From positions 1 through 32,708 of the forward strand of contig JAMFSC010000233.1 of the NCBI GenBank assembly GCA_026225095.1: DNA of 32,708 nucleotides, given 5' to 3'. The notes beneath the pieces are model-generated. The model did not search any database and was not told the origin of the DNA. It worked only from the letters and a program-made list of their open reading frames with translations. This DNA is from a bacterium (GTDB taxonomy: Bacteria > Acidobacteriota > Terriglobia > Terriglobales > Acidobacteriaceae). The stretch's first letter is position 1; every line of letters starts with the position of its first letter. Below, in pieces: positions 7,361 through 15,523 of this stretch. A program made the position numbers and the translations under genes.

Positions 7361-8299
7361 CTATCCCTTGCCCTTCGTCAACTCCAGAAACGCATCCTCC
7401 AGCGCCGGACTCGTCACCTCGAGATTCGCCACCGTCCCATCCGCCAACAGCATCTCGCGCAGCACCGCCTCCGCCGCCGTCGCCGTCACGGTCACCACGC
7501 TCCCCTGCCGAGCCACCGCCGACACCGTCTCCAGAGCCCACAGAAACTCATCCGACAACCGCGTATGACACCGGATCCTCCTGCCCGTCGTCCCCGCCGC
7601 CTGGCTCTTGATCTCCGCCGGCGTCCCCTCCGAGATCACCTTTCCTTTGTCGATCACCACCACCCGATGCGCCAGCGCATCTGCCTCTTCCAGATAATGC
7701 GTCGTCAGTAGAACCGTCTTCCCCCTCTCCGCCAGCACCCGGATCTGCTCCCACAACCCCCGCCTTGCCTCGATATCCATCCCCACCGTCGGCTCATCCA
7801 GAAAGATCAAATCCGGATCCCCGGCAATCGCCAGCCCGAACAGCACCCGTTGCTTCTGCCCTCCGCTCAGCTTGCCAAACTCCTTGCCCTCGATCCCCTC
7901 GAGCTTCGCAATCCGCACAATCTCCGCCATCGGCAGAGGACTCGGATAGTAGCTCCGAAACAGATCCAGATGCTCCCTCACCTTCAGCACCTCCGGAATC
8001 CGCGCCACCTGCAGCATCGCCCCAATCCGAGCCCGCGCCGCCGGCTCCCGAGGATCCTGCCCAAACACTCTCACCGTCCCACTCGTCGGAGCGATCAGCC
8101 CCAGCAGACACCGGATCGCCGTCGACTTCCCGGCCCCATTTGGCCCCAGCAGCGCCAGCACCTCACCCCGCCGCAGCGTCAGCGACAGCCCATCCAGAGC
8201 CCTCACCGCACCGTACCGCTTCGTCACTCCCGATAGCCCCGCGATCCCATCTCCGATCACAGCCGCCGCTTGCAACTCCCTCACCTGAACGCTCGTCAT
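7361..8299 (-). CDS. ABC transporter ATP-binding protein
   Basis: This is the ATPase of the exporter encoded with the downstream permease. From ATG 8299 (GGAGG 5 nt upstream) it has 312 residues. Walker A is GPNGAGKST (52-60), the Q-loop is Q97, the signature is LSGGQ (144-148), Walker B is LIFLDEP (164-170) and the switch is H201 (LLTTHYLEEAD). All residues needed for ATP hydrolysis are present. Residues about 230-312 form the C-terminal extension common in drug and lipid exporters of the CcmA/DrrA group. It is the first gene of the four-gene leftward operon. An inverted repeat at 8391-8404 lies in the divergent upstream region and may be an operator. Confidence 0.95.
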   Translation of the reverse strand: MTSVQVRELQAAAVIGDGIAGLSGVTKRYGAVRALDGLSLTLRRGEVLALLGPNGAGKSTAIRCLLGLIAPTSGTVRVFGQDPREPAARARIGAMLQVARIPEVLKVREHLDLFRSYYPSPLPMAEIVRIAKLEGIEGKEFGKLSGGQKQRVLFGLAIAGDPDLIFLDEPTVGMDIEARRGLWEQIRVLAERGKTVLLTTHYLEEADALAHRVVVIDKGKVISEGTPAEIKSQAAGTTGRRIRCHTRLSDEFLWALETVSAVARQGSVVTVTATAAEAVLREMLLADGTVANLEVTSPALEDAFLELTKGKG

Positions 8300-8383
8300 C
8301 GCATCCTCCCCCTCCGAAACCGCTTCCCGACAACCCCAATCCTCCTCCTCCCTCATCCCGTTCCACAGTGCCATGCATCAACC

Positions 8384-8406
8384 ATGTGAGGTGACAGATG
8401 TCACAT
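8384..8406. promoter_or_regulatory. Operator-like inverted repeat in a divergent intergenic region
   Basis: GTGACA (8391-8396) and TGTCAC (8399-8404) form a perfect 6-bp inverted repeat with a 2-nt spacer. ATGTGA (8384-8389) and TCACAT (8401-8406) form a second, wider inverted repeat with a different centre. The site lies between the divergent ATPase gene (start 8299) and the small membrane protein gene (start 8527). The binding protein is unknown. The DesR-type regulator of the same operon is one candidate. Confidence 0.4.
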
Positions 8407-8526
8407 CCTTGAGCCAATTCGGGATCTACGATTACGTCAGAAGTAAAGGCCGCACGCAGGCATAGACAACGCTCGCGCCCCTGGCCTACACTTCCGGCTT
8501 GTAGATGCTCCACCCGGAAGGTGCAC

Positions 8527-8790
8527 ATGCTTCCCTTCGATCAAAGACCATGGGCTCCCAACCTCGCCAAGGCCATCATCGCCGTCACCCTCATTGCCGA
8601 GGTCGTCGCCGTGTTCTGGCTGCGCCACTACAATCCCCTCGACATCCCGGAGATCGTCGCCCTCGTCCTCATCCTGATCGGCGTCATCCCACCCAGCATC
8701 TACGTCATCCGCCGCAAGCCCGGTGACCCCGTCCCGACGGACCTCACTCACCTTCGGCATTCCCCCGCACAAACGCACCCGCGCCACTAG
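8527..8790 (+). CDS. Small two-helix membrane protein of unknown function
   Basis: This 87-residue protein starts at ATG 8527, preceded by GGAAGG at 5 nt. It has two predicted membrane helices (about 13-32 and 41-62) separated by a short RHYNPLDIPE loop. A positively charged RRK follows helix 2, and the tail is Pro/His-rich. No named family is recognised. The frame has a good ribosome site and C-ending codons like other + strand genes, which supports it over the antisense frame. It diverges from the ABC/DesKR operon and stops 15 bp before the convergent polymerase gene. Confidence 0.6.
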   Translation: MLPFDQRPWAPNLAKAIIAVTLIAEVVAVFWLRHYNPLDIPEIVALVLILIGVIPPSIYVIRRKPGDPVPTDLTHLRHSPAQTHPRH

Positions 8791-8805
8791 CCCCTGCGGG
8801 GAGCG

Positions 8806-10164
8806 CTACATAAACTCCACCCCATACTGCACCGGAATCTGCGTAAACGCGATCCGCGTCGGAGCCGACTCCCGCGCCGGAAGCATCCCCGCGAAGTGCA
8901 CCGTCGTGTGCCCAAACTTCAGGTTCAGCTTATCCATCGTCGAAGACAGCGCCCCCCGGTTGTCCGGATCGCCAAACAATCCCGCCTGAAACTCGCTCTC
9001 CGGAATCAGCTCCATCAGCGTCACCCCCACGAAGAACGGCCTCTGGCACTCCGGCCCCACCGGCCGCTGCGCCCACATCTTCCGCAGCACATCCAGCAGG
9101 GACAAGGTGTCCTGGCAGTCCGGAAACCGCGCCTCCATCGCCCATCCCGAGTGCTTGATCCCGCTCGTATGCCGCTTCGCCTTCTTGGCCGCCGCAGCCT
9201 CCTCCCGCGTCAGCGAAAACCTGATCGTCACCGCCATCGATCCGGTATAGAACTTCTCCATCCGCAGCCGCATCGCCGCCTTGTGCAGCAGCTTATGCGC
9301 CACCGCCCACGCCCCCTCCTGCGTCCTGTGCTCCGGCCCAAGCACATGGGAGTGACCAAGCGACTTCTGCAGATCCGCCGCCACCGGAGCCCCATCGTCG
9401 CCCGTCGCCGCCCCCCGCAGCCAGTGGTACAGCCGATCTCCCCACACCGAATCCCACAACTGGTGCATCCCCTGCCGATCCAGCGCCAGCAGCTCCGGCA
9501 TCGTGCGAATCCCCTTCGCATTCAGACGAATCTCCGTCTTCGCACCCACCCCCGGCAGGTCTCGCAGCTCCAGATGTGCGATTGCCCGCGGAAGCTGCGA
9601 CGGCAGCAGCCCGATCAGCCCATCCGGCTTCTGCATATCGCTCGCGATCTTCGCCAGGTACCGGTTCGGAGCCATCCCGATCGAGCACCGTAGCGTCTCC
9701 CCCACGTCATCCTTGATGGCCTGCTTCACCTCCAGCGCAATCTTCCGCGCCCGCGGAGGCTCCTGCTCCCGCCCCATCAACTGGCAAACCATCTCGTCGA
9801 TCGAAGGCGTATGCGCCACCGGACAGCACCGCTCCACCGCCGCCGCGATCCGGTGCGAGTACTGCGCATAGACTGAATGCGACCCCTCCACCAGCACAAT
9901 CTCCGGGCAGATCCGCTTCGCCTCTCCCACCTGCGTCCCGGTCTTGATCCCCAGCGCCTTGGCCTCGTAGCTGGCCGCGATACACATCGTCGTATCGGCC
10001 ATCGTCGGAACGACGGCCAGCGGACGGTTGCGAAACTCCGGGTGAATCTGCTGCTCGACCGAAGCGAAGAAGCTATTCAGATCGATATGCAGAAACCCGA
10101 ACCGGTCTTCCTGCGCCCGCCGAAACCCATCCAAATACTCCGGAATTCCGCTCGCATCCACCAT
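8806..10164 (-). CDS. Y-family (DinB-like) translesion DNA polymerase
   Basis: This polymerase is predicted to copy past damaged template bases. From ATG 10164 (GAGG 7 nt upstream; a GTG lies one codon earlier) it has 452 residues, longer than the roughly 350 of E. coli DinB. The catalytic acids are present: D28 in HIDLNSFFASVEQ and D123-E124 in SIDE. Other family marks are the palm segment MAPNRYLAKIASDMQKPDG and a helix-hairpin-helix LPGVGAKTEIRL in the thumb. The little-finger region follows (LQKSLGHSHVL). QAGLF at 393-397 fits a Q-x-x-L-F sliding-clamp motif, but it sits about 55 residues before the C-terminus instead of at it. The intact catalytic residues argue against an ImuB-type inactive partner. 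It may be damage-induced, though no LexA site was identified. Confidence 0.9.
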   Translation of the reverse strand: MVDASGIPEYLDGFRRAQEDRFGFLHIDLNSFFASVEQQIHPEFRNRPLAVVPTMADTTMCIAASYEAKALGIKTGTQVGEAKRICPEIVLVEGSHSVYAQYSHRIAAAVERCCPVAHTPSIDEMVCQLMGREQEPPRARKIALEVKQAIKDDVGETLRCSIGMAPNRYLAKIASDMQKPDGLIGLLPSQLPRAIAHLELRDLPGVGAKTEIRLNAKGIRTMPELLALDRQGMHQLWDSVWGDRLYHWLRGAATGDDGAPVAADLQKSLGHSHVLGPEHRTQEGAWAVAHKLLHKAAMRLRMEKFYTGSMAVTIRFSLTREEAAAAKKAKRHTSGIKHSGWAMEARFPDCQDTLSLLDVLRKMWAQRPVGPECQRPFFVGVTLMELIPESEFQAGLFGDPDNRGALSSTMDKLNLKFGHTTVHFAGMLPARESAPTRIAFTQIPVQYGVEFM

Positions 10165-10228
10165 CACGAAGCCTCAACCCGATTCTAGTCCCCTTCGCCA
10201 CCTATTCGCCCAATCGGACCATGTGAAG

Positions 10229-10284
10229 CGGTATACAAGTCACGAAGTGACCGCCCCACGCGCAGTGGGCCCGTCCGGCAGGAC
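10229..10284 (+). repeat. Dispersed 56-bp three-hairpin repeat, copy 1
   Basis: This unit carries three consecutive small inverted repeats: GTCAC-GAA-GTGAC (10239-10251), CCCAC-GCGCA-GTGGG (10255-10269) and GTCC-GGCA-GGAC (10273-10284). A second copy on the opposite strand at 18026-18081 matches at 53 of 56 positions by direct comparison. It lies just past the tannase gene's stop and upstream of the polymerase gene. The form resembles REP-type elements. It could also help end or stabilise the tannase transcript. Confidence 0.85.
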
Positions 10285-10292
10285 CGCCTCTC

Positions 10293-11873
10293 CTACTCTG
10301 TTTTACAAGCAAAACTCCCAACCCCGTTCGCATCCCCGGTCCCGTCATACACCGCCCGCTGCGGATAAGGACACAAGGGCCGCTTCATCACCTCCACCGT
10401 CGCCTTCCCCGGCGACGACACATACTTCCCCGCCACCACGACCCCCGGAGCCACGCCCTTCTCCACCCATCCCCGCAGCACATCCAGAGCCCCCGAGCCC
10501 GGCCCATCCCCGGCTTGCAGCCCCAACTGCCCAAAGCTGTTCGGCCCCGTCCCATTCGCGCAGTGCTCCATCCCCGGAACCATGTAGAGCCTTACGGCCG
10601 CATCCTCCTCCGCCGCTCCCATCGCCTCCCGTACGCCCTTCCAGTAATTGATTGTGTTCCACGGCGAGATGGCCGCATCGTTCCACCCGTGATACATCAT
10701 CAGCTTCCCGCCCCGCGCCGCAAACGGCCGTAGATCGTAGCTCACCGCATCCAGATCCTTCCCGGTAGCCGCCTGCGCCTTCTCGAGCATCGCCCCCGGA
10801 TCGGCCGTCAGCAGCGACCACGCCGGATCGTTCAGCACCATGTACCGGAAGTAGTTCTCCGCATACCGCCCTCCGGACCCACCTCCTGGTCCTCCCCCCG
10901 TCACCCACGAAGGCCATCCCGGCAGCTCCCCACCCGGAACATACCCCGGAAACAGACTCTTCCCATCCCGCGTCGATCCGCCCGTATAAAGCTTCGTCAG
11001 AGCCCTCACCTGCGGCCCGGTCAGGCATCCCAGCCCGTCCTCCCCCTTGCAAAGCAGCACCCCGGGATCGAACCTGCACCGCGCCGGATCGCTCACAATC
11101 CCGTCCTTCACCCCATCCCCCGCATCGCAGGCCGCAAGCGTAGCCTTGTTGATCGCCGGAAGCTTCATCGACGACACATACCCCGCCGGGTCTCCCATCT
11201 CCGCCTGCGCGACGTCGATCCCCGAAGACAACATCCTCGTCCAGTTGTTCGCCGGAGCCCCCCCAAGGATCCCGTCATAGTCCTCCGGAAACCGCTGCGC
11301 CTCCATCAGCGCCTCCCGCCCCCCATTCGAGCACGCGTCGAAATAGGCTTTCTCCGCCCCCTTCCCATACATCGCCGCGACGATCTCCTTCGACCGCAGC
11401 GTCGTCAGGTGCAGCGCCCGGTATCCATAGTCCGTAATCTTCTCCGGATGCTTGTAAGCCCAGCTCGCATCCTCCGCCCCACCCTGGTGTCCCGTATCCG
11501 TGCTCGCCGTGGCATACCCCAGCTTCAGACTCGACCCCATCTGCCCATAGTTGATGGACCCCGCGAACCCGCCATTCCCCACGCCCAGAAACCGCCCATT
11601 CCACCCCTGCGATGGCAGCCAGACCTCAAACCGGATCACGGAATCCGCCGTCGGCCGGATCACACCCGACACCCGGCAGAACGCCGGCAGACCAGCAACA
11701 ACATCCCCATAGGGAGTCGTGATCTTCCCCGCCGGAACCGCCTCCGCCAGCGTGATCGTCGTACTCTCCAGCGTCATTCCCTTCACCGCATCACAGCCCG
11801 CACCAAAGGCCGAAGCAGAGTAGAAAAGCGCGCAAACACCGGGCATCCACGTCCTGAAAAGAGGTAGTCTCAT
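10293..11873 (-). CDS. Secreted tannase/feruloyl esterase family hydrolase
   Basis: This enzyme is predicted to cleave phenolic esters (gallate- or ferulate-type) outside the cytoplasm. From ATG 11873 it has 526 residues. An N-terminal signal peptide (about 1-25, ending SAFGA) is followed by an alpha/beta-hydrolase with the CS-D-HC arrangement of the tannase family: C181-S182 (ACSNGG), D399 (GWNDAAIS) and H437-C438 (GMEHCANG). The loop C249-D-A-G-D-G-V-K-D-G with SDP and Cys266 matches the calcium-binding lid segment of the family. A Gly-rich insert lies near 326-336. Exact substrate cannot be read from sequence. No Shine-Dalgarno is seen; a TACACT box sits 9 nt before the ATG, consistent with a very short or absent leader. 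A dispersed hairpin repeat follows the stop. Confidence 0.88.
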   Translation of the reverse strand: MRLPLFRTWMPGVCALFYSASAFGAGCDAVKGMTLESTTITLAEAVPAGKITTPYGDVVAGLPAFCRVSGVIRPTADSVIRFEVWLPSQGWNGRFLGVGNGGFAGSINYGQMGSSLKLGYATASTDTGHQGGAEDASWAYKHPEKITDYGYRALHLTTLRSKEIVAAMYGKGAEKAYFDACSNGGREALMEAQRFPEDYDGILGGAPANNWTRMLSSGIDVAQAEMGDPAGYVSSMKLPAINKATLAACDAGDGVKDGIVSDPARCRFDPGVLLCKGEDGLGCLTGPQVRALTKLYTGGSTRDGKSLFPGYVPGGELPGWPSWVTGGGPGGGSGGRYAENYFRYMVLNDPAWSLLTADPGAMLEKAQAATGKDLDAVSYDLRPFAARGGKLMMYHGWNDAAISPWNTINYWKGVREAMGAAEEDAAVRLYMVPGMEHCANGTGPNSFGQLGLQAGDGPGSGALDVLRGWVEKGVAPGVVVAGKYVSSPGKATVEVMKRPLCPYPQRAVYDGTGDANGVGSFACKTE

Positions 11874-11954
11874 CGTTCGCCGAGTGTAGCACCGGCCCTC
11901 CCGCGAAGTCCCCCCCTTGCCCCCGCCCCCACCCATCCCCCATCATCGAGTGGA

Positions 11955-12848
11955 ATGCCAAACCTCGCCAGCCTCGCCACCGAAGCCCGCAATCCCCTCT
12001 CCGAACACCTCGACGAGCTCCCCACCCTCTCGCTCCTCGGCCTCATCAACGACGAAGACGCCACGATCGCCGCCGCAGTCCGCGCGGAACTCCCCCACAT
12101 CGCCCTCGCCGTAGACGCCATCGCCGAACGCTTCCATCACGGTGGCCGCCTCTTCTATATCGGAGCCGGAACCAGCGGACGCCTGGGTGTCCTCGACGCC
12201 AGCGAGTGCCCCCCCACCTTCTCCGTCCCCTCCACCCTCGTCCAGGGCCTCATCGCCGGTGGGGACAGAGCCCTGCGCCTCTCCTCCGAGCACTCAGAAG
12301 ACTCCCCCGAAGAAGGCGCCGAGGACCTCATCGCCGCCGGCTTCACCGAGCTCGACACCCTGGTTGGCATCGCCGCCTCCGGCCGCACCCCCTACGTCCT
12401 CGGAGCCCTCGCCCGCGCCCGCGTCCTCGGAGCCCTCACCATCTCCCTCGCCTGCGTCCCCCACTCCGAGATCGCCGCCGCCGCCGACATCGCCATCGCC
12501 CCCAGCACCGGTCCCGAGGTCCTCACCGGGAGCACCCGCCTCAAGGCCGGAACCGCCACCAAGCTCGTCCTCAACATGATCTCCACCGCCGTCATGGTCC
12601 GCACCGGCGCCGTCTTCGGCAATCTCATGGTCAACGTCAAGCCCACCAACGCCAAGCTCGTCGATCGCGCCCAGCGCATCATCATGGCCGCCACCGCCTG
12701 CGACCAGCCCACCGCCGCACACCTCCTCGAAGCCGCCGGCCACTCCGTCAAGACAGCCATCGTCATGCAGAAGTTATCCCTCGACCGCCCCGCCGCCGAA
12801 TCTCGCCTCGCCGCCGCCCACGGAGTCCTCCGCACCGCCCTCGCCTGA
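11955..12848 (+). CDS. murQ: N-acetylmuramic acid 6-phosphate etherase
   Basis: MurQ splits the lactyl ether of MurNAc-6-phosphate to give GlcNAc-6-phosphate and D-lactate in cytoplasmic peptidoglycan recycling. The 297 residues fit the family length. Visible marks are TEARNP near the start, the SIS-domain sugar-phosphate loop YIGAGTSGRLGVLDASECPP (68-87) with the likely catalytic E84, and E115 in SEDSPEEG, the position of a second functional acid. The GSTRLKAGTATKLVLNMIS segment is also typical. The C-terminal helices (AAGHSVKTAIVM) match the family end. No MurNAc transporter or kinase gene is adjacent in this window. There is no strong Shine-Dalgarno. It diverges from the tannase gene across an 81-bp gap. 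Confidence 0.96.
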   Translation: MPNLASLATEARNPLSEHLDELPTLSLLGLINDEDATIAAAVRAELPHIALAVDAIAERFHHGGRLFYIGAGTSGRLGVLDASECPPTFSVPSTLVQGLIAGGDRALRLSSEHSEDSPEEGAEDLIAAGFTELDTLVGIAASGRTPYVLGALARARVLGALTISLACVPHSEIAAAADIAIAPSTGPEVLTGSTRLKAGTATKLVLNMISTAVMVRTGAVFGNLMVNVKPTNAKLVDRAQRIIMAATACDQPTAAHLLEAAGHSVKTAIVMQKLSLDRPAAESRLAAAHGVLRTALA

Positions 12849-12892
12849 ACCATGCGCTCGGCATCCCGCATCCAACCTCTATGATGAACGTG

Positions 12893-13219
12893 ATGTTAAA
12901 CGCGCCCGATCATCCCAGTCCCACCCCGATCCCCACGCCCGGCGCGCCGCTGACAGACGAGCAGTTCCGCCTCATCTCCCGCGCCCTCGCCGACCCCACC
13001 CGCCACGAGATCCTCTCGACCATCGGCCACTGTCCCACGGCGACTCCGTGCAGTGCGATCCTTCCCGACCTCACGATCTCAGCCGCCACACTCTCCCACC
13101 ACATGCGCGAACTCGAAATCGCCAGCCTCGTCGAGAGCACGAAGTGCGGCAAGTTCGTCAGCTACACGCTCCGCCGCGACACCCTCCAGGCCTATATCGC
13201 CCGCCTCGGCGAGATGTAA
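12893..13219 (+). CDS. ArsR-type winged-helix transcriptional regulator
   Basis: This small regulator has 108 residues from ATG 12893, or 112 from ATG 12881. A Pro-rich N-terminus leads to an ArsR-like core: LADPTRHEILSTI (helix 1 region), then TISAATLSHHMRELEIASLV (recognition helix-turn-helix) and the wing KCGKFVSYTLRR. Cysteines occur in GHCPTATPC and TKCGK, but the classical ArsR metal motif ELCVCDL is absent, so metal sensing is uncertain. TATGAT at 12880-12885 lies 7 nt before ATG 12893 and could be a -10 box of a leaderless message, which is why the later start is preferred. It follows murQ on the same strand and converges on alaC. Its targets are unknown. Confidence 0.85.
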   Translation: MLNAPDHPSPTPIPTPGAPLTDEQFRLISRALADPTRHEILSTIGHCPTATPCSAILPDLTISAATLSHHMRELEIASLVESTKCGKFVSYTLRRDTLQAYIARLGEM

Positions 13220-13230
13220 CGCTCTGGGAG

Positions 13231-14427
13231 CTAGTCACTCTGAAACATCTGCTTGATCCCCCGCAGCGCCTGCCGCGTCCGTTCCTCGTTCTCGATCAAG
13301 GAGAAGCGCACGAAGTCATCCCCGTACTCCCCAAAGCCGATCCCTGGACTCACCGCTACCTTCGCCTGCTGCAGCATCAGCTTCGAAAACTCCAGCGACT
13401 TGAGATGGCCATACTGCTCAGGAATCTTCGTCCAGGCGAACATTGTCGCGCGCGGCAACTCCACCGGCCACCCCAGCTTGTTCAATCCATTCACCAGCAC
13501 ATCCCGCCGCGAACGGTAGTTCTCGCAGATCTGCGCGACGCACTCCTGCGGGCCTTCGAGCGCAAGAATCGAAGCGACCTGGATCGGCGTGAACGTCCCA
13601 TAGTCGAAGTAGCTCTTGATCCGCGCCAGCGCCCCGACGAGCTTCTCGTTGCCGACCATAAAGCCAACCCGCCACCCGGGCATGTTGTAGCTCTTCGAGA
13701 GCGTAAAGAACTCGACCGCAATATCCTTCGCCCCCGGAACCTGCATCACGCTCGGCGGAACATACCCGTCGAAGGCGATATCCGCGTAGGCCAGGTCATG
13801 CACCAGCCACACGCTGTACTCCTTGCAGATCGCCACCAGCTTCTCGAAGAACGCGAGGTCGACGCACTGCGCCGTAGGATTCGCCGGAAAGTTGACGATC
13901 AGCACCTTCGGCCGAGGAATCATCCGCGGAATCACATCCTGGATCCGTGCCAGAAAATCGTCCGTCGAATCCGTAATCGGAATGCTCAGCACATCCGCCC
14001 CCGCGATCACCGGGCCAAAGATGTGGATCGGATAGCTCGGGTTCGGAACCAGCACCGTATCGCCCTTGTCCAGCACCGCGAGACAAAGATGCGCAATGCC
14101 TTCTTTGGAGCCGATCGTCATGATCGCCTCGGTCGCCGGATCGAACTCAATCCCGTACCGCCGCTGGTACCAGTTGCAGATCGCCTTGCGCAGCCGGGGA
14201 ATGCCCTTCGACAGAGAGTACCGATGCGTCTGCTGTTTCCGCGCCGCCTCAATCATCTTGTCGACGATATGCGCCGGCGTCGCTCCGTCCGGATTACCCA
14301 TGCCAAAGTCGATGATGTCTTCGCCGCGCCTGCGCGCCGCCGCTTTGAGCTCACCGGTTATGTTGAAGACGTAAGGCGGAAGCCGCTGAATCCTTTGGAA
14401 ATCGTCGCTCACAATAGTTTCGATCAT
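13231..14427 (-). CDS. alaC: Alanine transaminase AlaC (glutamate-pyruvate aminotransferase)
   Basis: This is a PLP-dependent class I/II aminotransferase, predicted to make alanine from pyruvate and glutamate in the cytoplasm. Long stretches agree with E. coli AlaC as I know it: RLPPYVFNIT, GEDIIDFGMGNPDGATP, VPNPSYPIHIFG, NPTAQC, VHDLAYADI and EFFTLSKSYNMPGWRVGFMVGN. The Schiff-base lysine is K245 in TLSKSYN. Asn183, Asp211, Tyr214 and Arg253 fit the cofactor-binding positions. The start at ATG 14427 gives 398 residues and an N-terminus of the usual length. An ATG at 14511 has a GAGG nearby and would add 28 residues not expected for the family. The gene converges with the ArsR-type gene, with 11 bp between stops. 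Confidence 0.93.
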   Translation of the reverse strand: MIETIVSDDFQRIQRLPPYVFNITGELKAAARRRGEDIIDFGMGNPDGATPAHIVDKMIEAARKQQTHRYSLSKGIPRLRKAICNWYQRRYGIEFDPATEAIMTIGSKEGIAHLCLAVLDKGDTVLVPNPSYPIHIFGPVIAGADVLSIPITDSTDDFLARIQDVIPRMIPRPKVLIVNFPANPTAQCVDLAFFEKLVAICKEYSVWLVHDLAYADIAFDGYVPPSVMQVPGAKDIAVEFFTLSKSYNMPGWRVGFMVGNEKLVGALARIKSYFDYGTFTPIQVASILALEGPQECVAQICENYRSRRDVLVNGLNKLGWPVELPRATMFAWTKIPEQYGHLKSLEFSKLMLQQAKVAVSPGIGFGEYGDDFVRFSLIENEERTRQALRGIKQMFQSD

Positions 14428-14646
14428 CGCATAATCAAACGTCCCCGTCGCCCGACCTCTCGGCGATGGAACCTCGCACCGAGACCCTTTTGGGCCATCG
14501 AAGCTCTCCATAACCCTCAGCAGCCACTCACACCCCCGGCGCACTCCCGCTCAAAGATCTGCATCTTTCCCAATCGATCCCACATCAGTTAGATGATTGT
14601 CGAAGCGTCCAGACAAAAAGGACGCTCCCAACCAGGAGATCGATCA

Positions 14647-15396
14647 ATGAGCAAGCTCGCAAATCAGGTAGCAGTCGTCACCGGAGCATCCAAGGGTATC
14701 GGAGCCGGCATCGCCAAAGCACTCGCCGCGGAAGGCGCCAGCGTCGTCGTCAACTACGCATCCAGCAAGGCCGGAGCCGACAAGGTCGTCGCCGACATCA
14801 CCGCCGCCGGCGGCAAGGCCATCGCCGTCCAGGGCGATGTCTCCAAGCAGGCCGACATCACCAACCTCTTCGCCGAGACCAAGAAGGCCTATGGCCGTCT
14901 CGACATCCTCGTCAACAACGCTGGCGTCTATGCCTTCGCGCCCCTCGACCAGATCACCGAAGAGTCCTTCCACACCCAGTTCAACCTCAACGTCCTCGGC
15001 CTCCTGCTCACCACCAAGGAAGCCGCCACCTACTTCGGACCCGAAGGCGGAAGCGTCATCAACATCAGCTCGGCCATCACCAGCCTGAAGCCTCCGGCCA
15101 GCTCGATCTACACCGCCACCAAGGCTTCGGTCGACGCCATCACCGTCATCCTCTCGCGCGAGCTTGGCCCCCGCAAGATCCGCGTCAACTCCATCAACCC
15201 CGGCCTGATCGCAACCGAAGGCACCCAGACCACCGGCGTCCTCGGCTCGGACTTCGAGACCGGCTTCGTCGCCACCAACCCCCTGGGCCGCGTCGGCCAG
15301 GTCGAAGACCTCAACCCCGCCGCCGTCTTCCTCGCCTCCTCCGACTCCAAGTACCTCACCGGCGAGATTATCAACATCAGCGGCGGATCCCGCTAA
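14647..15396 (+). CDS. Short-chain dehydrogenase/reductase (classical SDR)
   Basis: This is a 249-residue classical SDR oxidoreductase. ATG 14647 is preceded by AGGAG at 8 nt; an earlier in-frame ATG at 14593 adds an unlikely polar extension. The nucleotide-binding glycine motif is TGASKGIG (12-19), NNAG is at 90-93, and the catalytic residues are S142, Y155 and K159 (Y-T-A-T-K). RVNSINPGLIATEG and the C-terminal YLTGEIINISGG are typical of the FabG/glucose-dehydrogenase-like subfamily. The exact substrate cannot be assigned. NADP preference is possible, since there is no Asp directly after the second strand (VVVNYASSKAG). It stands alone and ends at a strong terminator shared with ruvB. Confidence 0.9.
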   Translation: MSKLANQVAVVTGASKGIGAGIAKALAAEGASVVVNYASSKAGADKVVADITAAGGKAIAVQGDVSKQADITNLFAETKKAYGRLDILVNNAGVYAFAPLDQITEESFHTQFNLNVLGLLLTTKEAATYFGPEGGSVINISSAITSLKPPASSIYTATKASVDAITVILSRELGPRKIRVNSINPGLIATEGTQTTGVLGSDFETGFVATNPLGRVGQVEDLNPAAVFLASSDSKYLTGEIINISGGSR

Positions 15397-15422
15397 CCCA
15401 CCACCGTAACGATCCATGGTCA

Positions 15423-15460
15423 AACGACTGCCAGCCCGCAAATGGGGGCTGGCAGTCGTT
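15423..15460. terminator. Strong intrinsic-type hairpin between convergent genes
   Basis: AACGACTGCCAGCCC (15423-15437) and GGGCTGGCAGTCGTT (15446-15460) form a perfect 15-bp stem with an 8-nt loop. It is followed on + by GTTTGG and on - by TTTGACC, so the U-tracts are short. It probably serves both the SDR gene and, from the other side, ruvB. Confidence 0.8.
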
Positions 15461-15523
15461 GTTTGGTCGGTGTCTCACTCTCACCGCTGCATCCTCAACG
15501 CAGGTCCCTCGCAGCCAAAACCC

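Noticed and set aside
8437..8787. 116-codon - strand frame overlapping the small membrane protein gene
   Set aside because: It is acidic and low in complexity with no ribosome site; the + frame has GGAAGG before ATG and two clear membrane helices.
10298..10316. GTTTT/AAAAC inverted repeat at the tannase stop as a terminator
   Set aside because: The stem is only 5 A/T-rich pairs and overlaps the coding end, too weak to call.
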